64,000 bases of DNA from Scolanthus callimorphus. Lineage: Eukaryota; Cnidaria; Anthozoa; Actiniaria; Edwardsiidae. Each line of letters opens with the position of its first letter. The stretch's first letter is position 1. A program made the translations under genes and the position numbers. The notes beneath the pieces were generated by a model, which did no database searches, was not told the DNA's origin, and worked only from the letters and a program-made list of their open reading frames with translations. The stretch is from the NCBI GenBank assembly GCA_033964015.1, contig CM066916.1, forward strand, positions 17,632,675-17,696,674. The letters are read 5' to 3'. This document shows positions 1 to 11,109 of the stretch, piece after piece.

Positions 1-634
1 AAGGTCTGTTATCTAACATACTTTATATAACAGAATCAAAAAGCTTACATACCAATGAAAATGAATTTCAACTTAAAAAATGCATATTAATTACTGGAGT
101 CTTGATTTATTTGTCTTTTTGTTCTATTAAAAGTCGATATTTCCCATTTGCTTCTATAGAATAGCAGTGCACATGTTGTTACTCAAATACCCTTATTAAA
201 TTTGATACAATATCCCCCTGTTTTTTTACAACCTGTTTTGTGTATTAAACTTATAGTTGGAATGGATGGTACAAAGCATCAGTCCCTGATACAGCCGACA
301 GAGGAAAGTTGTCTTAGTGCCAGAGCTCTCCCTTCTCATGATTTTTGTGAAAACCGCCTTTATGTAACTCCAACTGCATACCGTTTTATGTCACATGAAG
401 TAAAAACAGTTGAAGGTTTGTGTGAATTTCCAATTTTATCACTTCAACCATTTTGTTGAGGATTTTTTTACTGGCCTGTTGTACCACAACCCCTCTTGAA
501 TACCCCCTTTTGTGTCAATTTATGGGTTTACTTGATGACGAAAACCAACTGCTATTAAGCCATTAGATAACATGAATCATCAAAGACTTTGAAACAACAA
601 TTGTCATGATTCACTCTGCTGTTTTTTTTCATAG
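1..634. other. Non-coding stretch upstream of first gene
   Basis: AT-rich sequence in which I see no convincing exon. It is probably an intron, because the next coding block at 635 starts directly after a pyrimidine tract and AG (splice acceptor ending at 634) and its reading frame is already open upstream of its first ATG. An 85-codon open frame at 202-459 has no domain, repeat or splice logic that I can recognise. Confidence 0.5.
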
Positions 635-3188
635 GCAAAGAGCGCATGGTTCTTTTAGATGACCATTCTGTGGTAACTGTTCGTCCTAAGCACTATGTTG
701 GCAGCAGTGGAAGTGTGTGGGCATCAGAGAAGGTGTTGATACGCTGGCAACATCCATACCTATTTGAGACCAAGGGCTCTTCATACAATCCTATACTCCG
801 CAAGTTTGCTGCCATGGCTCGGGATTTCCTATTCTACTTTGTTGACACCACTGAGTATGAAGATGTGGCATGTGTCTCTAGCAGTCCTCTTTGTAAATAT
901 CGTGAGTATGAGACCAAAAGAGTAGAGCATGCTATGAGCGGCATTGTTGCAGCAATTACCAATTGGAGTCAGTCAAAAGAAAATGTTGAACCTGAGGAAA
1001 TTGTTGTTGGTGATGAGCTGGTGCCATTCCTTGAGAAAGTTGAAAAGGAATTTGGACAGCTAAATGCAAGCTTGACTAATGTTATGGTTAGGGGAGATGT
1101 GCTATGGCTAAAGTTTGAGAATACAGTTAAAACATGTAAGACGGCCCTTAAAGAGTTGGCAAGAAAGCAACTGCCTGTCAGCATTAGACCCAGAGTCCTC
1201 ATCCACACTGACAAGGGCCGTGGAGTCTCTATAACCAACTATGAAGTAAAGTTCAGAGATGCTGAAATGGCAAGACTCCATAACCTAGACTGGCAAATGA
1301 GAGTGCACTATGCAGTAAATGGTCCCTGTCCAGCTGAAAGAGCTCATAATTTTAAGATCCTAGGAGGGGAGGGTGGCTGAGTTTGAAACTGCACTAAATT
1401 TTTCAACTGAAAGTATTTTACAGGAAAAATGGTCACCATGACTCAGACAACTGTGAGATGCTGTCTACTATACACTGTTGTGTATTGGTTGACACTAACA
1501 CAGGCTATAATAATAATAATACGTAACAGGTGATGCAGTTGCAGATGGTGGATCTCTCCCATTTAAGAAGTTTAATCCCCTTGTGGATCTAGACCAGGAG
1601 GAACTCGAGAAGGTAGGGCCAGCTATGCTTCTTGCTCTGACTATCAATTAATGTTTATCAAGATGTTGCTATAAAATTCCTTAGCTTAGCAAAGTGCCTT
1701 TAAATAGATGTGCCTTTTATACCGATTTTTTTTGCTACACTTTTTAAAGCAGATGTCCTAAAGTTGTTGTATTGAAATGAATTGCCCATACCATCATTGC
1801 AGATATCTAGTTCAGAGCTTGAGAAACGAGAGGAACAAGTGGTTGAGCAGAATGTCTGGCACTGCTGCCAAGAAGTGTGTGACCGTGTTGATGAAGCACC
1901 TGCTCCTCATGGGTATATGTCAGCACATGTGACACCCAGACCGGGTTAGTATGTATTTAATGGCTACACATCTTGATAGAACTATAAAACATGGAATTAC
2001 TCAAGCCTTTTCACCTAAAAAAGTTTACCTATTTGAAAGCCCCAAAGATTGTTGTAAAGTTTGCGAATATATATAGACAATGCAAAGTTAAAATTAAACA
2101 TCAATTTGCATATATTGTTGTGGTAGTATAAAGTTTGATGTTTGTTATGTTTCCCAATGAGAGTTTGCTGATGTAAAAAGTAAAGAAGAGCAAAAATGAC
2201 ATTCTACCTTTTGTTTTAATTCACAGAATTTCAGTTTTTCCACAATGCCGAGTTCTTGGTCAAATATAACAATGCTGGTGCTAAAAAGGATGATGTTCCT
2301 GGACACACATACTTTACAAAAGTGGAGAAGTTTATGGCAAGTCACTATGAAGAGGGTGAAAATTACAGAGAGTTCATAAAGTGTGCTTGCCAGGAAAAGG
2401 AAGAAACGGATTGTTCTGTTTGTTGTGAGTGGACCGGGTCCATGATAAAGAGGTGTCCAAAGCCTTTTCCAGATAATACCTCCCTCCCAGAATACCACTA
2501 CAAGACCTATAGTGCCACTCCAGTGGAAGGACGATCGCCTAATGATTGGCAGCCCAGAGTGCAGTTGAAGAAGGGACATGGTAGTGGCACTATACAACTG
2601 TCTGACTAAGAGAGCGTGTCTTCATTTGCGGACAAGTTTATAGTGCAGCCAAGGCACATTGTGAACTATCTGCAGCATCTTGAAGAATTAAAATTCAAGA
2701 AGAAGAGGTCCGAGGAACGAGCGCAGAAAGCTAGAGAAGCCAGTGAGAAAGAATACCATGAGTACAATTGGCATGAGCTATGTCAAGAGGAAAGTAAGTT
2801 GAATGCTCTAAAAGTACCTGAGCTCAACAAGTATCTGAGGTACCATGGTTTGATGTTACACCTCAAGAGCAAAAAGGCAACGAAAGTCAGGACAATTAGA
2901 AGGCACCGTATTCGCCAAGAAATTGATGAGAGCGAGGAGAGCAGAGGAAACAGACTGGATAAAACGGAAGCTGAGGAAACGGAAGACGAGGAAACGGAAG
3001 ATGAGGAAGCAGAAGTTCAGAGCAGTTCCAGTGAGAGTGGAGACGAAGACAGTGGTCAGGAGGTTGACAACAATACTTCGGAAGATGTTGTGCTTGCCGA
3101 ATTTTGTGATGAATGGGAGCGACCAACAACCACCAGATCAGGCAGAACAGTGACCAAGAGATCAGGGATAGATTTCTTTTTCTTTTAA
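635..3188 (+). CDS. Uncharacterised cnidarian-type protein, 3' part, SAP-like C-terminus, one in-frame stop
   Basis: Four exons join in phase: 635-1372, 1530-1612, 1803-1944 and 2227 to the end. Donors follow at 1373, 1613 and 1945, with acceptor AGs before each exon. The 5' end is missing, since the frame is open before the ATG at 646. Near residue 190 a pattern of T-D-x-G, then N, A-E, L-D-x-x-x-R and a later A-E-R resembles the last two acidic positions of a DDE nuclease-like fold; that is inference only. The last exon has a Cys-rich patch (CACQ, CSVCC), then TAA at 2607-2609, after which the same frame stays open to 3188. The continuation holds a basic coiled region and a SAP-like helix pair (LNALKVPELNKYLRYHGL), then an acidic Glu/Ser run and a C-terminus TRSGRTVTKRS. 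I recall such C-termini in multi-copy uncharacterised cnidarian proteins. The single stop means a pseudogene, an allelic nonsense change or a base error. Function unknown. Confidence 0.6.
2607..2609 (+). other. In-frame TAA splitting the last exon
   Basis: The stop separates two parts of one continuous reading frame. The downstream 193 codons contain the SAP-like motif, so they are clearly protein-like. There is no nearby ATG in context and no splice signal that would skip the stop. Confidence 0.7.
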
Positions 3189-3492
3189 CTTTAAGGTATA
3201 AATGTAGGTTGGAGAGTCCACGGACAAAAAGTCGTACCGGTTCGCAATTAAACCTAAAAAGCCGACTTTGGTATCATTTTAAAGCTAAAAGAATGAAGTT
3301 CTGGACGTATAAACTCGTTACTAGAATTTACCAAACTCAAGATTTTGTGCCGCAAACAAAAACGCAGTGTGTTTGCTATAATAGTTCCAGGTACAACTAC
3401 AATTCAATGTTTATTCTAAAGGCTTGGTATTTCAGTATGTCACTTTTATATGTGTGAACTCACTTTCACATCAACTAAGAGAAAGGGAGAAA

Positions 3493-3645
3493 GGGGGGGG
3501 GGGGGGGGGGGGGGGGGGGGGTCATCAGAAAAAAATACATTGGATTTGGGGGGGCACCTAAAAAAATACGGACATGAAAGGGGGGGGCCACCCAAAAAAA
3601 CACAGGGTCCCCCCTCATTTCCACCAGCCCCCCCCCCCCCCCCCC
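3493..3645. repeat. G29 and C18 homopolymer pair
   Basis: A run of 29 G (3493-3521) is followed by shorter G7-8 runs (about 3548 and 3581) and then by 18 C (3628-3645). The two long tracts are complementary and could pair across about 106 bases or form quadruplex and i-motif structures. It lies between the first two genes. Homopolymer length is unreliable in assemblies. Confidence 0.8.
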
Positions 3646-3687
3646 TCCCTGATAAAAAATGAACGGTCCCTTAGCTGTTGTCTTACA

Positions 3688-5200
3688 ATGGAATCCGAAA
3701 AAGGCGTCAAGGCCGTGTCCGTGAGCGAAGTAAAGCGCTTTATAGCAGCTCATTTCGACGACGAAGTGGCGCAGAATTTCGAAGTTAAGCTTAAGTTTTC
3801 CTGTAAAAAGCAACAATATATCTTGCTTCTGATAAGGCTAACGACTTCATCGAACTCAGAATACTTTTGAAGGATCAATTTGCACATACCGGAAAAAACT
3901 GAATAGATTGAAGTAGAATATGGTAGTGATCGATTCTCATTTCAACGACATTCCCGCCAAAATTCGTTCATTTTTCTTTACCCGCCAAATAAGACTTATG
4001 TGCAGTATCTACATGAAAAAAACACAAAATAAGGTTACATGTTTGTTTTAAACATGATTTCATTGACATTGTTTGTAAAAAGTTGGCTTAATTTAATGAA
4101 TTTTGTTACATTTGTTTCAGACCAAGACATAGATGGTTCTACACTGTTCTTGCTTAGTCAGACTGGCACTTCAGAGCAATTGGAAGCTTGTGGTTTATTA
4201 ACGGTGGGGGCACAACTGCGACTACGTCAAATTATTGAAGTTTGCCCATCTGCCAGCTTGGATAGTGCACCTTTATTCAGGCAAGGAAAAGCAACTGGAC
4301 ATAAAGTCAAAATGATGTCCGATGTAAATAAACAAGTCTACAAAATCATGTGAGTGAGCCTGTTTGAGTTTCCTTGCCCTTTGTGTCCTTATACTAGGCC
4401 CGTAGCAGGGGGAGGGGCTAGGGGGCGCACCCCCCCCCCCCCAATGGTTGTGATAATATACATATTTTTCTCACTTGAAAATTTTGAACTGAGCGCAAAT
4501 TCGCGCACAAGCGTATGCAAATGTGGTGGATTTTGGTTTCTGGGAAACAGTAAAATTTCTTTGTGTGCACATGTTACGCTCTCGACCAATAAGATACTAG
4601 AAAAAGTGAACTTTGACACTTGGTATATAATAACAAATATTAGTCAAATCAGACTAGTGGTCTATTGTCAATGCTGTGTTCTGATTGGTTGAGCTACAAG
4701 TAGGCTATAAGTTATAGCCTACTAGTAGCGAAAAGTTTTGGATTTGAAAGCCAGAAAATGGCAAATGACCAGACCAGAAATCGTTTTTGGCTATACAAAT
4801 TGACCTACTAGTGTGATTGTTACGGCTCGAGGAATAGTTGTAAAATATCCTATCGCGGTCAATTATTATTTCCTTGCATTCAACGGTTATACTAGTTCAT
4901 ATAGATATTTTGCAAAAAGCACAATTGAAATGAATAACAATAAGTATGTAACTAATCAATGGAATTTTGTTTTAAAGGAAGAAAACGGTACGCTCAGCAG
5001 CAATCAAAGCTTTCCCGGGAAACAACATACCAAATTTCAAGGTCAACGAAGAAGCAAAAAAAAAAAAAAGTGAACTGGTTGATTCACTAATTGATGAGTG
5101 CAGCCATGAGCCTGCAGGCTTTGGGAGAGCTGGGATAAAGCGTCATATATTAGATGTGCTAGCAGAAAGAAAGAGACTGCAAAAAAGGGCGCAACTATGA
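3688..5200 (+). CDS. SAM-like domain protein, three exons
   Basis: Start ATG at 3688. Exons 3688-3802 (donor GTAAAA, phase 1), 4121-4349 (acceptor TTTGTTTCAG, strong donor GTGAGT, phase 2) and 4978-5200 (stop TGA 5198-5200) join without frame conflict into about 188 residues. Residues ~10-70 resemble a sterile alpha motif: SVSEVKRFIAAHFDDEVAQN, then DIDGSTLFLLSQ and LTVGAQLRLRQIIEV. The junction falls inside the domain and leaves it a few residues longer than usual. The alternative donor GTTAAG at 3784 looks good but gives an immediate stop. The C-terminal half is basic, with a Lys run coded by an A13 tract and an ELVDSLIDEC / FGRAGIKRHILDVLAERKR segment of unknown fold. SAM domains usually mediate protein, sometimes RNA, binding. 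AATAAA follows the stop by 6 bases. The role is unknown. Confidence 0.55.
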
Positions 5201-5795
5201 TCTGGTAATAAATTAATGGATGTGCATACCTTTCAGGGTTCAAAATAATTTGTCAAAATTATCTGTTTTAAAATTTTAGCACTAGTACTAAAAATGCCTG
5301 CACAAAAACGGAGGCAGATAATATCCAGTGCACTTGACAAGATGCGGAAATCATTATACGCATCACAGAGCAATTCAGGACCTTCCACAAAATTGCTGCA
5401 CAATTTTGCAATCGATTTTGGGCATTTTCGCAAACAATTTGATTCATGTTTCCACACAATTTTCAAGTTTGTTAAACCATGTTTATTTGGTTGTTATATT
5501 TTGAAATAGAAATGGCCAGCAAAGTCACAAGAAGTGCCAGCTATCACCGGCAGCTGGCTGCTATTTCAATCCTGCCTTTTATATTTTGTTCACATAAATT
5601 TCAGAAAACAAAATCATTGCAGAATTATAGGAGGCTTGCTGCTAAGATATTATTATTCCATTGAGTCTTTATTTGTGTGCGTAAGTCTTAAGTTCCCAAT
5701 TTTTGGCTGTCTAGTTTTTCTTGAATGACCTACTGTACTGGTGTGCAGTAACTAAGCTATTCTTCTTAAACGTGTACAAAAAATTAGTTTTATAG
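5201..5795. other. Probable intron or intergenic sequence
   Basis: AT-rich. A short open stretch from 5294 (MPAQKRRQIISSALDKM...) follows a TTTTAG acceptor at 5279 and could be a small exon, but I cannot link it in phase with its neighbours. Nothing else is recognised. Confidence 0.3.
5207..5212 (+). terminator. Poly(A) signal AATAAA for the SAM-like gene
   Basis: A canonical AATAAA begins 7 bases after the TGA at 5198-5200. It supports that stop as a true gene end, although the 3' UTR would be very short. Confidence 0.35.
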
Positions 5796-6090
5796 CCTGA
5801 CAAAAGAACAAAGAAAAGAAAACTTGATGAGTCTTCAGCAGGCAACAGTTCATCGTCATCAATTGTTAGTGATCAGGAGTCCTCCGTCTCTTCACCTGGC
5901 TTGTCCTCAGCACCATCTACTCCAAGAACCCTCATTCTAGGATCAGAAAATGATGAACTACCATTGCCAACATTTGACAAGAGAAGCTCCCCTGAAAATG
6001 TTAATAATGCACAGGGCCCAGCTGATGAACAAGATGACTTTAGTGAAAGTGATCATGAAAACAATACACAGATACAAACGAAGGAGGTTG
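5796..6090 (+). CDS. Ser/acid-rich exon with basic nuclear-type motif
   Basis: An exon-like block begins after TTTTATAG at 5795 and stays open for about 98 codons. It opens with a basic cluster (DKRTKKRKLDE), then a Ser-rich stretch (SSAGNSSSSSIVSDQESS), SAPSTPRT and an acidic tail (DEQDDFSESDHE). Codon use and composition look like a disordered nuclear-protein exon. The 3' boundary is unclear; GTTGCA after about 6087 is the best donor. It lies on the same strand as the SAM-like gene and may belong to it by alternative splicing or to a neighbour. I cannot identify the family. Confidence 0.4.
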
Positions 6091-6106
6091 CAAGCGTTTT
6101 TCCGTT

Positions 6107-6440
6107 TTTGCCTATCGTGCAGGCAAATTTGCCTTTTTTTGCCTTTTTTGCCTTATTTGTTTTTGCCTTTTTTGCTATTTTTTTCCTATTTTTGCCTTTT
6201 CACGCATAGATTTTGCTTTGCCTTTTTTGCCTTTTCACGCATAGATTTTGCTTTGTTTTTCTTTGCCTTTTCGCGCAAACATTTTGTTTTGCCTTTCGCA
6301 CATAGATTTCGTTTTGCCGTCTTTGCCTCTTCGCGTATTTCATTTTTGCCTTTTTTAGCGCAGAGATTTTGCCTCGCAGTTCTTGGCCTCCCTTTGCATT
6401 TTTTGCCCGTTTTGTCTTGCCGTGCTTTGGTGTCTACTGC
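6107..6440 (-). repeat. Degenerate ~20-bp satellite, inverted arm
   Basis: The sequence is built from repeated TTTTGCC / GCCTTTTTTGCC blocks with TTCACGCATAGATTTTGC variants. It is the reverse complement of the GGCAAAA-rich arrays at 6660-6845 and 7290-7490, so the three blocks form a large inverted arrangement. Long open frames here are a by-product of the repeat. Confidence 0.65.
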
Positions 6441-6659
6441 CAGTGGTTTTCTTCGCCTGTCTTCATTTCTGAAAGCCAGTTAACGTCGTCGTTTTTGTCT
6501 CTTTGTGTTTTGTTTTTATAAAATTTATTTGAACGCTTCCTTTGTTGCTCTTTTTCTCTCTCCTTAGCTTGTAAGAGCAACTCGCGAGCCGTCGATTGGG
6601 TATTTTATTTTATATGATGTGTAGTTGTCTAAATTGTGTACCGAGCATACAACTAAATT

Positions 6660-6845
6660 CAAGGCTGCCTCAAGGTGCAGCAGGCAAAAAACGGCAAAAA
6701 TGGGCGCGACAAGGCAAAAATGAGCGCATAATGGCATGGCAAGGCAAAAAAGGGCACAAATAGGCAAAAAAGTGCGCGAATAAGCGAAAAAGGGCACGAA
6801 TAGGCAAAAAACAGCATAATAAGGCAAAAAATAGCATAACAAAGC
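6660..6845 (+). repeat. 20-bp tandem satellite
   Basis: At least five successive 20-base units are legible from about 6741 onward, for example AGGCAAAAAAGGGCACAAAT, AGGCAAAAAAGTGCGCGAAT, AAGCGAAAAAGGGCACGAAT and AGGCAAAAAACAGCATAATA. The A-run sits at a fixed position in each unit. Confidence 0.75.
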
Positions 6846-7289
6846 CGAGGCGGATTTCAAAACGAATGTTTGAGTGCTAACCACAATGGCTTCTAAAACG
6901 ATGTTGAGCTACATTCGGGATGAGCTAATGGAAGAAGTAGAGAGTTTGACAGGGAACTTTTGAGAACGAGATTATGTAGACACTCAATCCGCTCTTAGAT
7001 GAGTGTTCTCTGTCTATTAAATTAAAAGGCTATAATTATCTGCTTGTACTATACAGAAATATTAGATTGAACGCATGTTGTTGTTTTCGATTTTCTTCAG
7101 CTTTTCCGTTCCTCTTTCTCTTGTTTTCGCGCAATTGCAAAGACCATATAGGGGACCACAACTAATAACTACTTAAAGAGATTGAAGCAGTAACTGCGAG
7201 CGAATTAAAAACCTAGAGGTTGTGAAACAAAGCAACAATCTGGCAAAAAGGCAAACATTGCGCGGGTAATTGGAATCGGGAGCAACAAA

Positions 7290-7490
7290 TGCAAGCAAAA
7301 AGGTATGTAGCGCAAAAAGGCGTGTGCAAAAAAGGGCGTGCAGGGCAAAATAATGCATGAAGCAAAACAGCAAAAAATGCAAAAAAAGGGAAAAACCGGG
7401 CAATAAGATGCGCGATGCACGAAGCGAAAAAGGGCACAAAAAGGCAAAAAACTGCGTGGTTGAGCAAATCGAGGCAAAAAAGTGCGCGAT
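7290..7490 (+). repeat. Second array of the GGCAAAAAA satellite
   Basis: Same orientation and word content as 6660-6845 but more degraded, with irregular spacing. The ~450 bases between the arrays are unremarkable AT-rich DNA. Confidence 0.6.
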
Positions 7491-7499
7491 AAATCGGGA

Positions 7500-8820
7500 C
7501 GTTTCTTGTCTTCTAACTTTAAAAAAAATTATAACGTTACTTATCGTTGTGCTACTTCATTCCCTTACATCATCTTACTCTACAAACAATGAATTCTGAA
7601 ACAGCATTTCAAGTGCATCCATGGCATGTTTTTTTTTTCAGACAACAGATAACAAAAAGCACAAAAAAGTTTATATTTTAAAACGTGCTCGTAAGAACAC
7701 GACACCAGATTTGATCTGTTTTCACGACACCCTTTTTCCATATGAAGTTTTCGTGGTCTTTAGAAATTCGAAACGCGATAACAAATTGTTTTGGGGGTGC
7801 ACATTAGTTAAACATTATTTATTGTAAATTTCAGAGCTGAACGACCGTTCACTTCCGAGATATATTGCAAAACCCAGTGTTAGAATTTTTGTTACGCCGC
7901 CGTGCACAACATCGTGCGTGTGGCCATATATGGTCAAATTGGTGACATAAACAACATTTCTCGTTCAACAGTTAAAATCATATTAAGTAACCATTCTAAT
8001 TGTACAGATTGCATCAGTACAAGGAAACAGATAATTTAATGTTATGGATTGCACCAAAGCTTGATTACCATAGGGCCAATAAATAATTGTTTCTTCAGTA
8101 GCACATTGTGCCAAAGTTTCATTCCTTTAAGGAACTAGCACACAAACTTTTCTGAGGCTTGATTGTATATTATAATCATAATACTATTGTATTCATGGTT
8201 TATCATTAACAATAACGTGTTGCTGTCAAATGCCATGCATGCTTTTTTTTACAACATCGTGTTATGATAAACCGATAATGGTTATTAGAATAAGCCATTA
8301 TTGGGTTATCATTGATTTCTATTGCAATTTTAAGTAAAACCATACACGGTTTATCTTCATCCTGTTAATGGTTTTATGGAACAAGCCATTATTGTTTAAA
8401 AAAACATTAATGGGTATTGTTCGCCAATCCCATTAATGTGATTATCAATGGTTTACCATCAATTACCATTTTCCTGTGGTATCTTGGATGTCCCCTGTGG
8501 GCCACCGTGATTTTTAGTTAGCTGTGGGAGTCAATTTTAAGAACTCGTATTGTTCGGCAACTTCATCAATCGAAATCGAACTCAAACTTAGAACTCGAAT
8601 ATTCGATATCTCCCATTCCTCCGCGTATAACGCTCATTTGAGGAACTCGCATCTTGTATGTCCCCAGTGGGCCACCGTAGGAAGGCCATCAATAGAAGTA
8701 AAAGGTGGGAATTCACTGGTATTGAACCAGTGAACAGTCGGCGACGATGTAATCCCAGAAGAGCTCTTTTTGTTTGCCATCCAAGGAACAAAACGAGACA
8801 GGCTGAGCAAAGAGAAGACA
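7500..8820. other. Gene-poor AT-rich DNA with AATGGTTTA-type palindromes
   Basis: I see no supported gene. From 8160 to 8480 many copies of ATGGTTTA/TAAACCAT and CATTAATGGG occur in both orientations. The cleanest pair is 8405-8414 with 8429-8438, a perfect 10-base stem around a 14-base loop. It may be a decayed MITE. Confidence 0.4.
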
Positions 8821-8824
8821 GAGG

Positions 8825-9250
8825 ATGCCAAAAAGCGCGCTGAGTTTCTGCCAATCAGCAGTGTGCCTTACTGACAGGCAGTGCAACAACAAGAGCAAAA
8901 CGATGAACCTTTCGCGGGAGATGCCACAGCAGTTAGCTGTAGGAGTAGCGGTTCATCAAGCTACACGGATCAAAGATCCTGTCAATATGCTTCACGGTTT
9001 TGGAATGTCCGTTGAGTATAACCGAGTAATGAGAGTAGAGGCTCAAATAGAAGCAACTGTTCTACACCGCGTGGAAGAAAAAGGAGGCATATACATTCCG
9101 CCTGATATTGTCAAGGGGAGCATGTATTTTTCGCAGTGGATAACGTCGATTTTGCAGGAGACACTTATGATGGACAGCGCACTCTACATGGTACTGCCAT
9201 GGCCATTCACCAGAGAAAGGAAGCGCAAGACGCTACGCAGGAGCGGTAGG
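8825..9250 (+). pseudogene. Frameshifted fragment of a multi-copy cnidarian-type protein
   Basis: The frame from about 8905 reads LSREMPQQLAVGVAVHQATR..., HGFGMSVEYNRVMRVEAQIE and GGIYIPPDIVKG. Near 9116-9120 the protein-like signal moves to another frame and reads HVFFAVDNVDFAGDTYDGQ, then RTLHGTAMAIHQRKEAQDAT, ending at a TAG. From memory this combination belongs to a large family of uncharacterised cnidarian proteins, perhaps of mobile-element origin. The frame change means the copy is dead or the base call is wrong. No 5' or 3' partner exons are evident. Confidence 0.55.
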
Positions 9251-9539
9251 TAAAACATTAGAATAATGTCATAACATTTTTTCTTGTTTAGAGCACCAAT
9301 TGACATATACACATCCGTTTAACAAACCAACAGGCCTTCGAAGAAATCTGGCCAAGGCATGCACCCAGCGCCAAATGAGGAACTGAAGATAGCGAACGAA
9401 GCCCTTCTAAGAGTCATAGAGGAACAGAGTCACAAGACAGTTGAACATGCCCATGCAGAAGGTAAAGCGTTGTGTTCAAATAACCACGTGATGCACCAAT
9501 GCGTAATCAGATCAGCTATTACCGTATTTCCTCAATTGA

Positions 9540-9990
9540 ACGCACAGTGCGTTTATTTCATATTCGCCCCCCTGGAGGGTGCGTTTATTCAAAGGTGTGT
9601 GTTTATTCAAGGGAGTGCGTTTATTTCAAAAATGGAAAATACAAGATGCAGTCACTTGGCTTCCCTTGCGAGACATGTCGCGACAGAAGCCAATTCATTC
9701 TAATAGGCAAAACTGATTGGCTCACGTGGTTGTTTGAATACACAGATAACCTCAACTGCCAAAAAAAGTTTTGAACGCGCTGGGTCGCGTGTTACCTGAA
9801 ACAGCAGTAAATCACCCCACTGGTGTACTGTGTTTTTTATTTACAAACGTTCAAAAAGCTTATGAAATAGTAGAGATACGGGTGGAGAGGGGGTTGCATT
9901 TATTCGAGGGTGTGCGTCATTTCAAATTCGTCCTCTGGTGGTGCGTTTATTCGAGGGTAAGCGCTTATTTGGTGATGTGCGTTTAATGGA
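9540..9990 (+). repeat. Dispersed TGCGTTTATT motif cluster
   Basis: TGCGTTTATT or close variants, often followed by CGAGGG or CAAGGG, recur many times between 9545 and 9985 and again singly near 12695 and 13308 beside the foldback element. It looks like a decayed repeat family rather than a coding feature. Confidence 0.5.
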
Positions 9991-10456
9991 AGATATACGG
10001 TATCCCATTTACTAGTCTCCCGTGCAGCACGTTCTTACTTTCGGTCAAAATTAATACTCCCTCCATTTAAAAGGTTTTGGAAACGGTTGTTGTTGTAATT
10101 TCGATCTTGGACGCAAAAAATATTGAAAAATGCGTGACGTTCTTTTTGTGATGTAAGTCAGGGTTTGGCCCCTTTTCGCACTACCAAATCTTCACCAGAA
10201 CACAAAGGATTTCAACGGTTTTACAAAAACAAAACAAAAGAGATTGGCCAATATTTGGTATAGTGCAAACAGGCCCTTATTGTCACTGTATTAACACATA
10301 TCTTATTCTCCTTACTTTGCTATTTTTGTTAACTACCACAAATTCTTCTTTCCGTCCTTGTGTGTGTGTTGTAGTTTTTGTGTTTTTGATTTTGTTGTGT
10401 CGCTGGGTTATTTTTCTTTCTCTTTAGTATATTAAGATGTAATTTGCAATAATTAA

Positions 10457-10545
10457 AACTCACCCCACCTCGATCAGCTACGCTATTTGTGGGGTGAGTT
10501 ATTCATGCAATATTTCTAAGAAGTAAATAAAATTGAATTGAATTG
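10457..10545 (+). mobile_element. Retroelement 3'-end-like hairpin plus GAATT tail
   Basis: A perfect 12-base stem (AACTCACCCCAC at 10457-10468, partner 10489-10500) encloses a 20-base loop. It is followed by AAATAAAATTGAATTGAATTG-type microsatellite. A hairpin followed by a short tandem tail is typical of non-LTR retrotransposon 3' ends. No coding part is attached upstream. Confidence 0.4.
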
Positions 10546-10579
10546 TTGTGAAGATTCATCTATACGGGTTATGCAATAA

Positions 10580-10975
10580 ATCGAATAAACTTTGAACTTG
10601 AAGATAAGAACTAACGAGCACCAGCACAAGAGCAGAAAGACCAGCTCAGAGGTGGCCCGGCACGTATATGTTGATTGCCCAGGCCATTCCATCTGCGGTG
10701 TTCAAGTAACTGATAGAGAACCGCGGCGGTTTGAGAGAGGCGTGCGAGAGGCCGCGCACATCCGTATAAACAAGTCGGATCTCAACAGGGATGGGGGGGC
10801 GACATCGGTTGCCCCACCTATGGGACAACCTACTGTGGTCACGTGGCTCCAAAACTCGTGACTGCAGTAGAGCATAAACATGGCTCATTACTGTAATCAA
10901 GACTTAAGTCTGAGTCGAAAGCTTAGGTGAGTCTTTCTCCCATATACGATGAATCAAAAGTTCAAAGTTTATTCG
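10580..10975 (+). mobile_element. Penelope-like element fragment in inverted repeats
   Basis: An open frame at 10592-10861 ends in FERGVREAAHIRINKSDLNRDGG, which resembles the C-terminal end of the GIY-YIG endonuclease of Penelope-like elements, where a conserved E-A/I-x-I...LNRDGG segment occurs. The preceding part (EVARHVYVDCPGHSI) fits the region just upstream. The reverse transcriptase is absent, so the piece is strongly truncated. A perfect 20-base inverted pair, ATCGAATAAACTTTGAACTT (about 10580-10599) and its complement (about 10958-10977), flanks it. Confidence 0.5.
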
Positions 10976-11109
10976 ATGAATTGAATTGAACTTGATTTAT
11001 GGTGCTAAACAACCCCTGTTGAGATGCACAAAACACGTACAGAATTTTTATTGATCAGATTGATAATCTGTCATCCGTGCAATTCAACCACTTTGAATTC
11101 TAATTCTTT

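Noticed and set aside
3784..3789. GTTAAG as the first donor of the SAM-like gene
   Set aside because: Phase 0 there puts the next exon into an immediate stop; the GTAAAA at 3803 keeps the frame.
4385..4445. G/C-rich GCCCGTAGCAGGGGGAGGGG + C13 tract as a MITE end
   Set aside because: It resembles the hAT-like ends at 28361 but has no inverted partner nearby; left as an intronic tract.
5294..5509. Possible exon MPAQKRRQIISSALDKM...
   Set aside because: It has a plausible acceptor but no donor or phase partner, and the second half is low-quality coding.
6660..6845. Regular 20-bp units considered as a CRISPR-like array
   Set aside because: Units are contiguous with no unique spacers, and the genome is eukaryotic.
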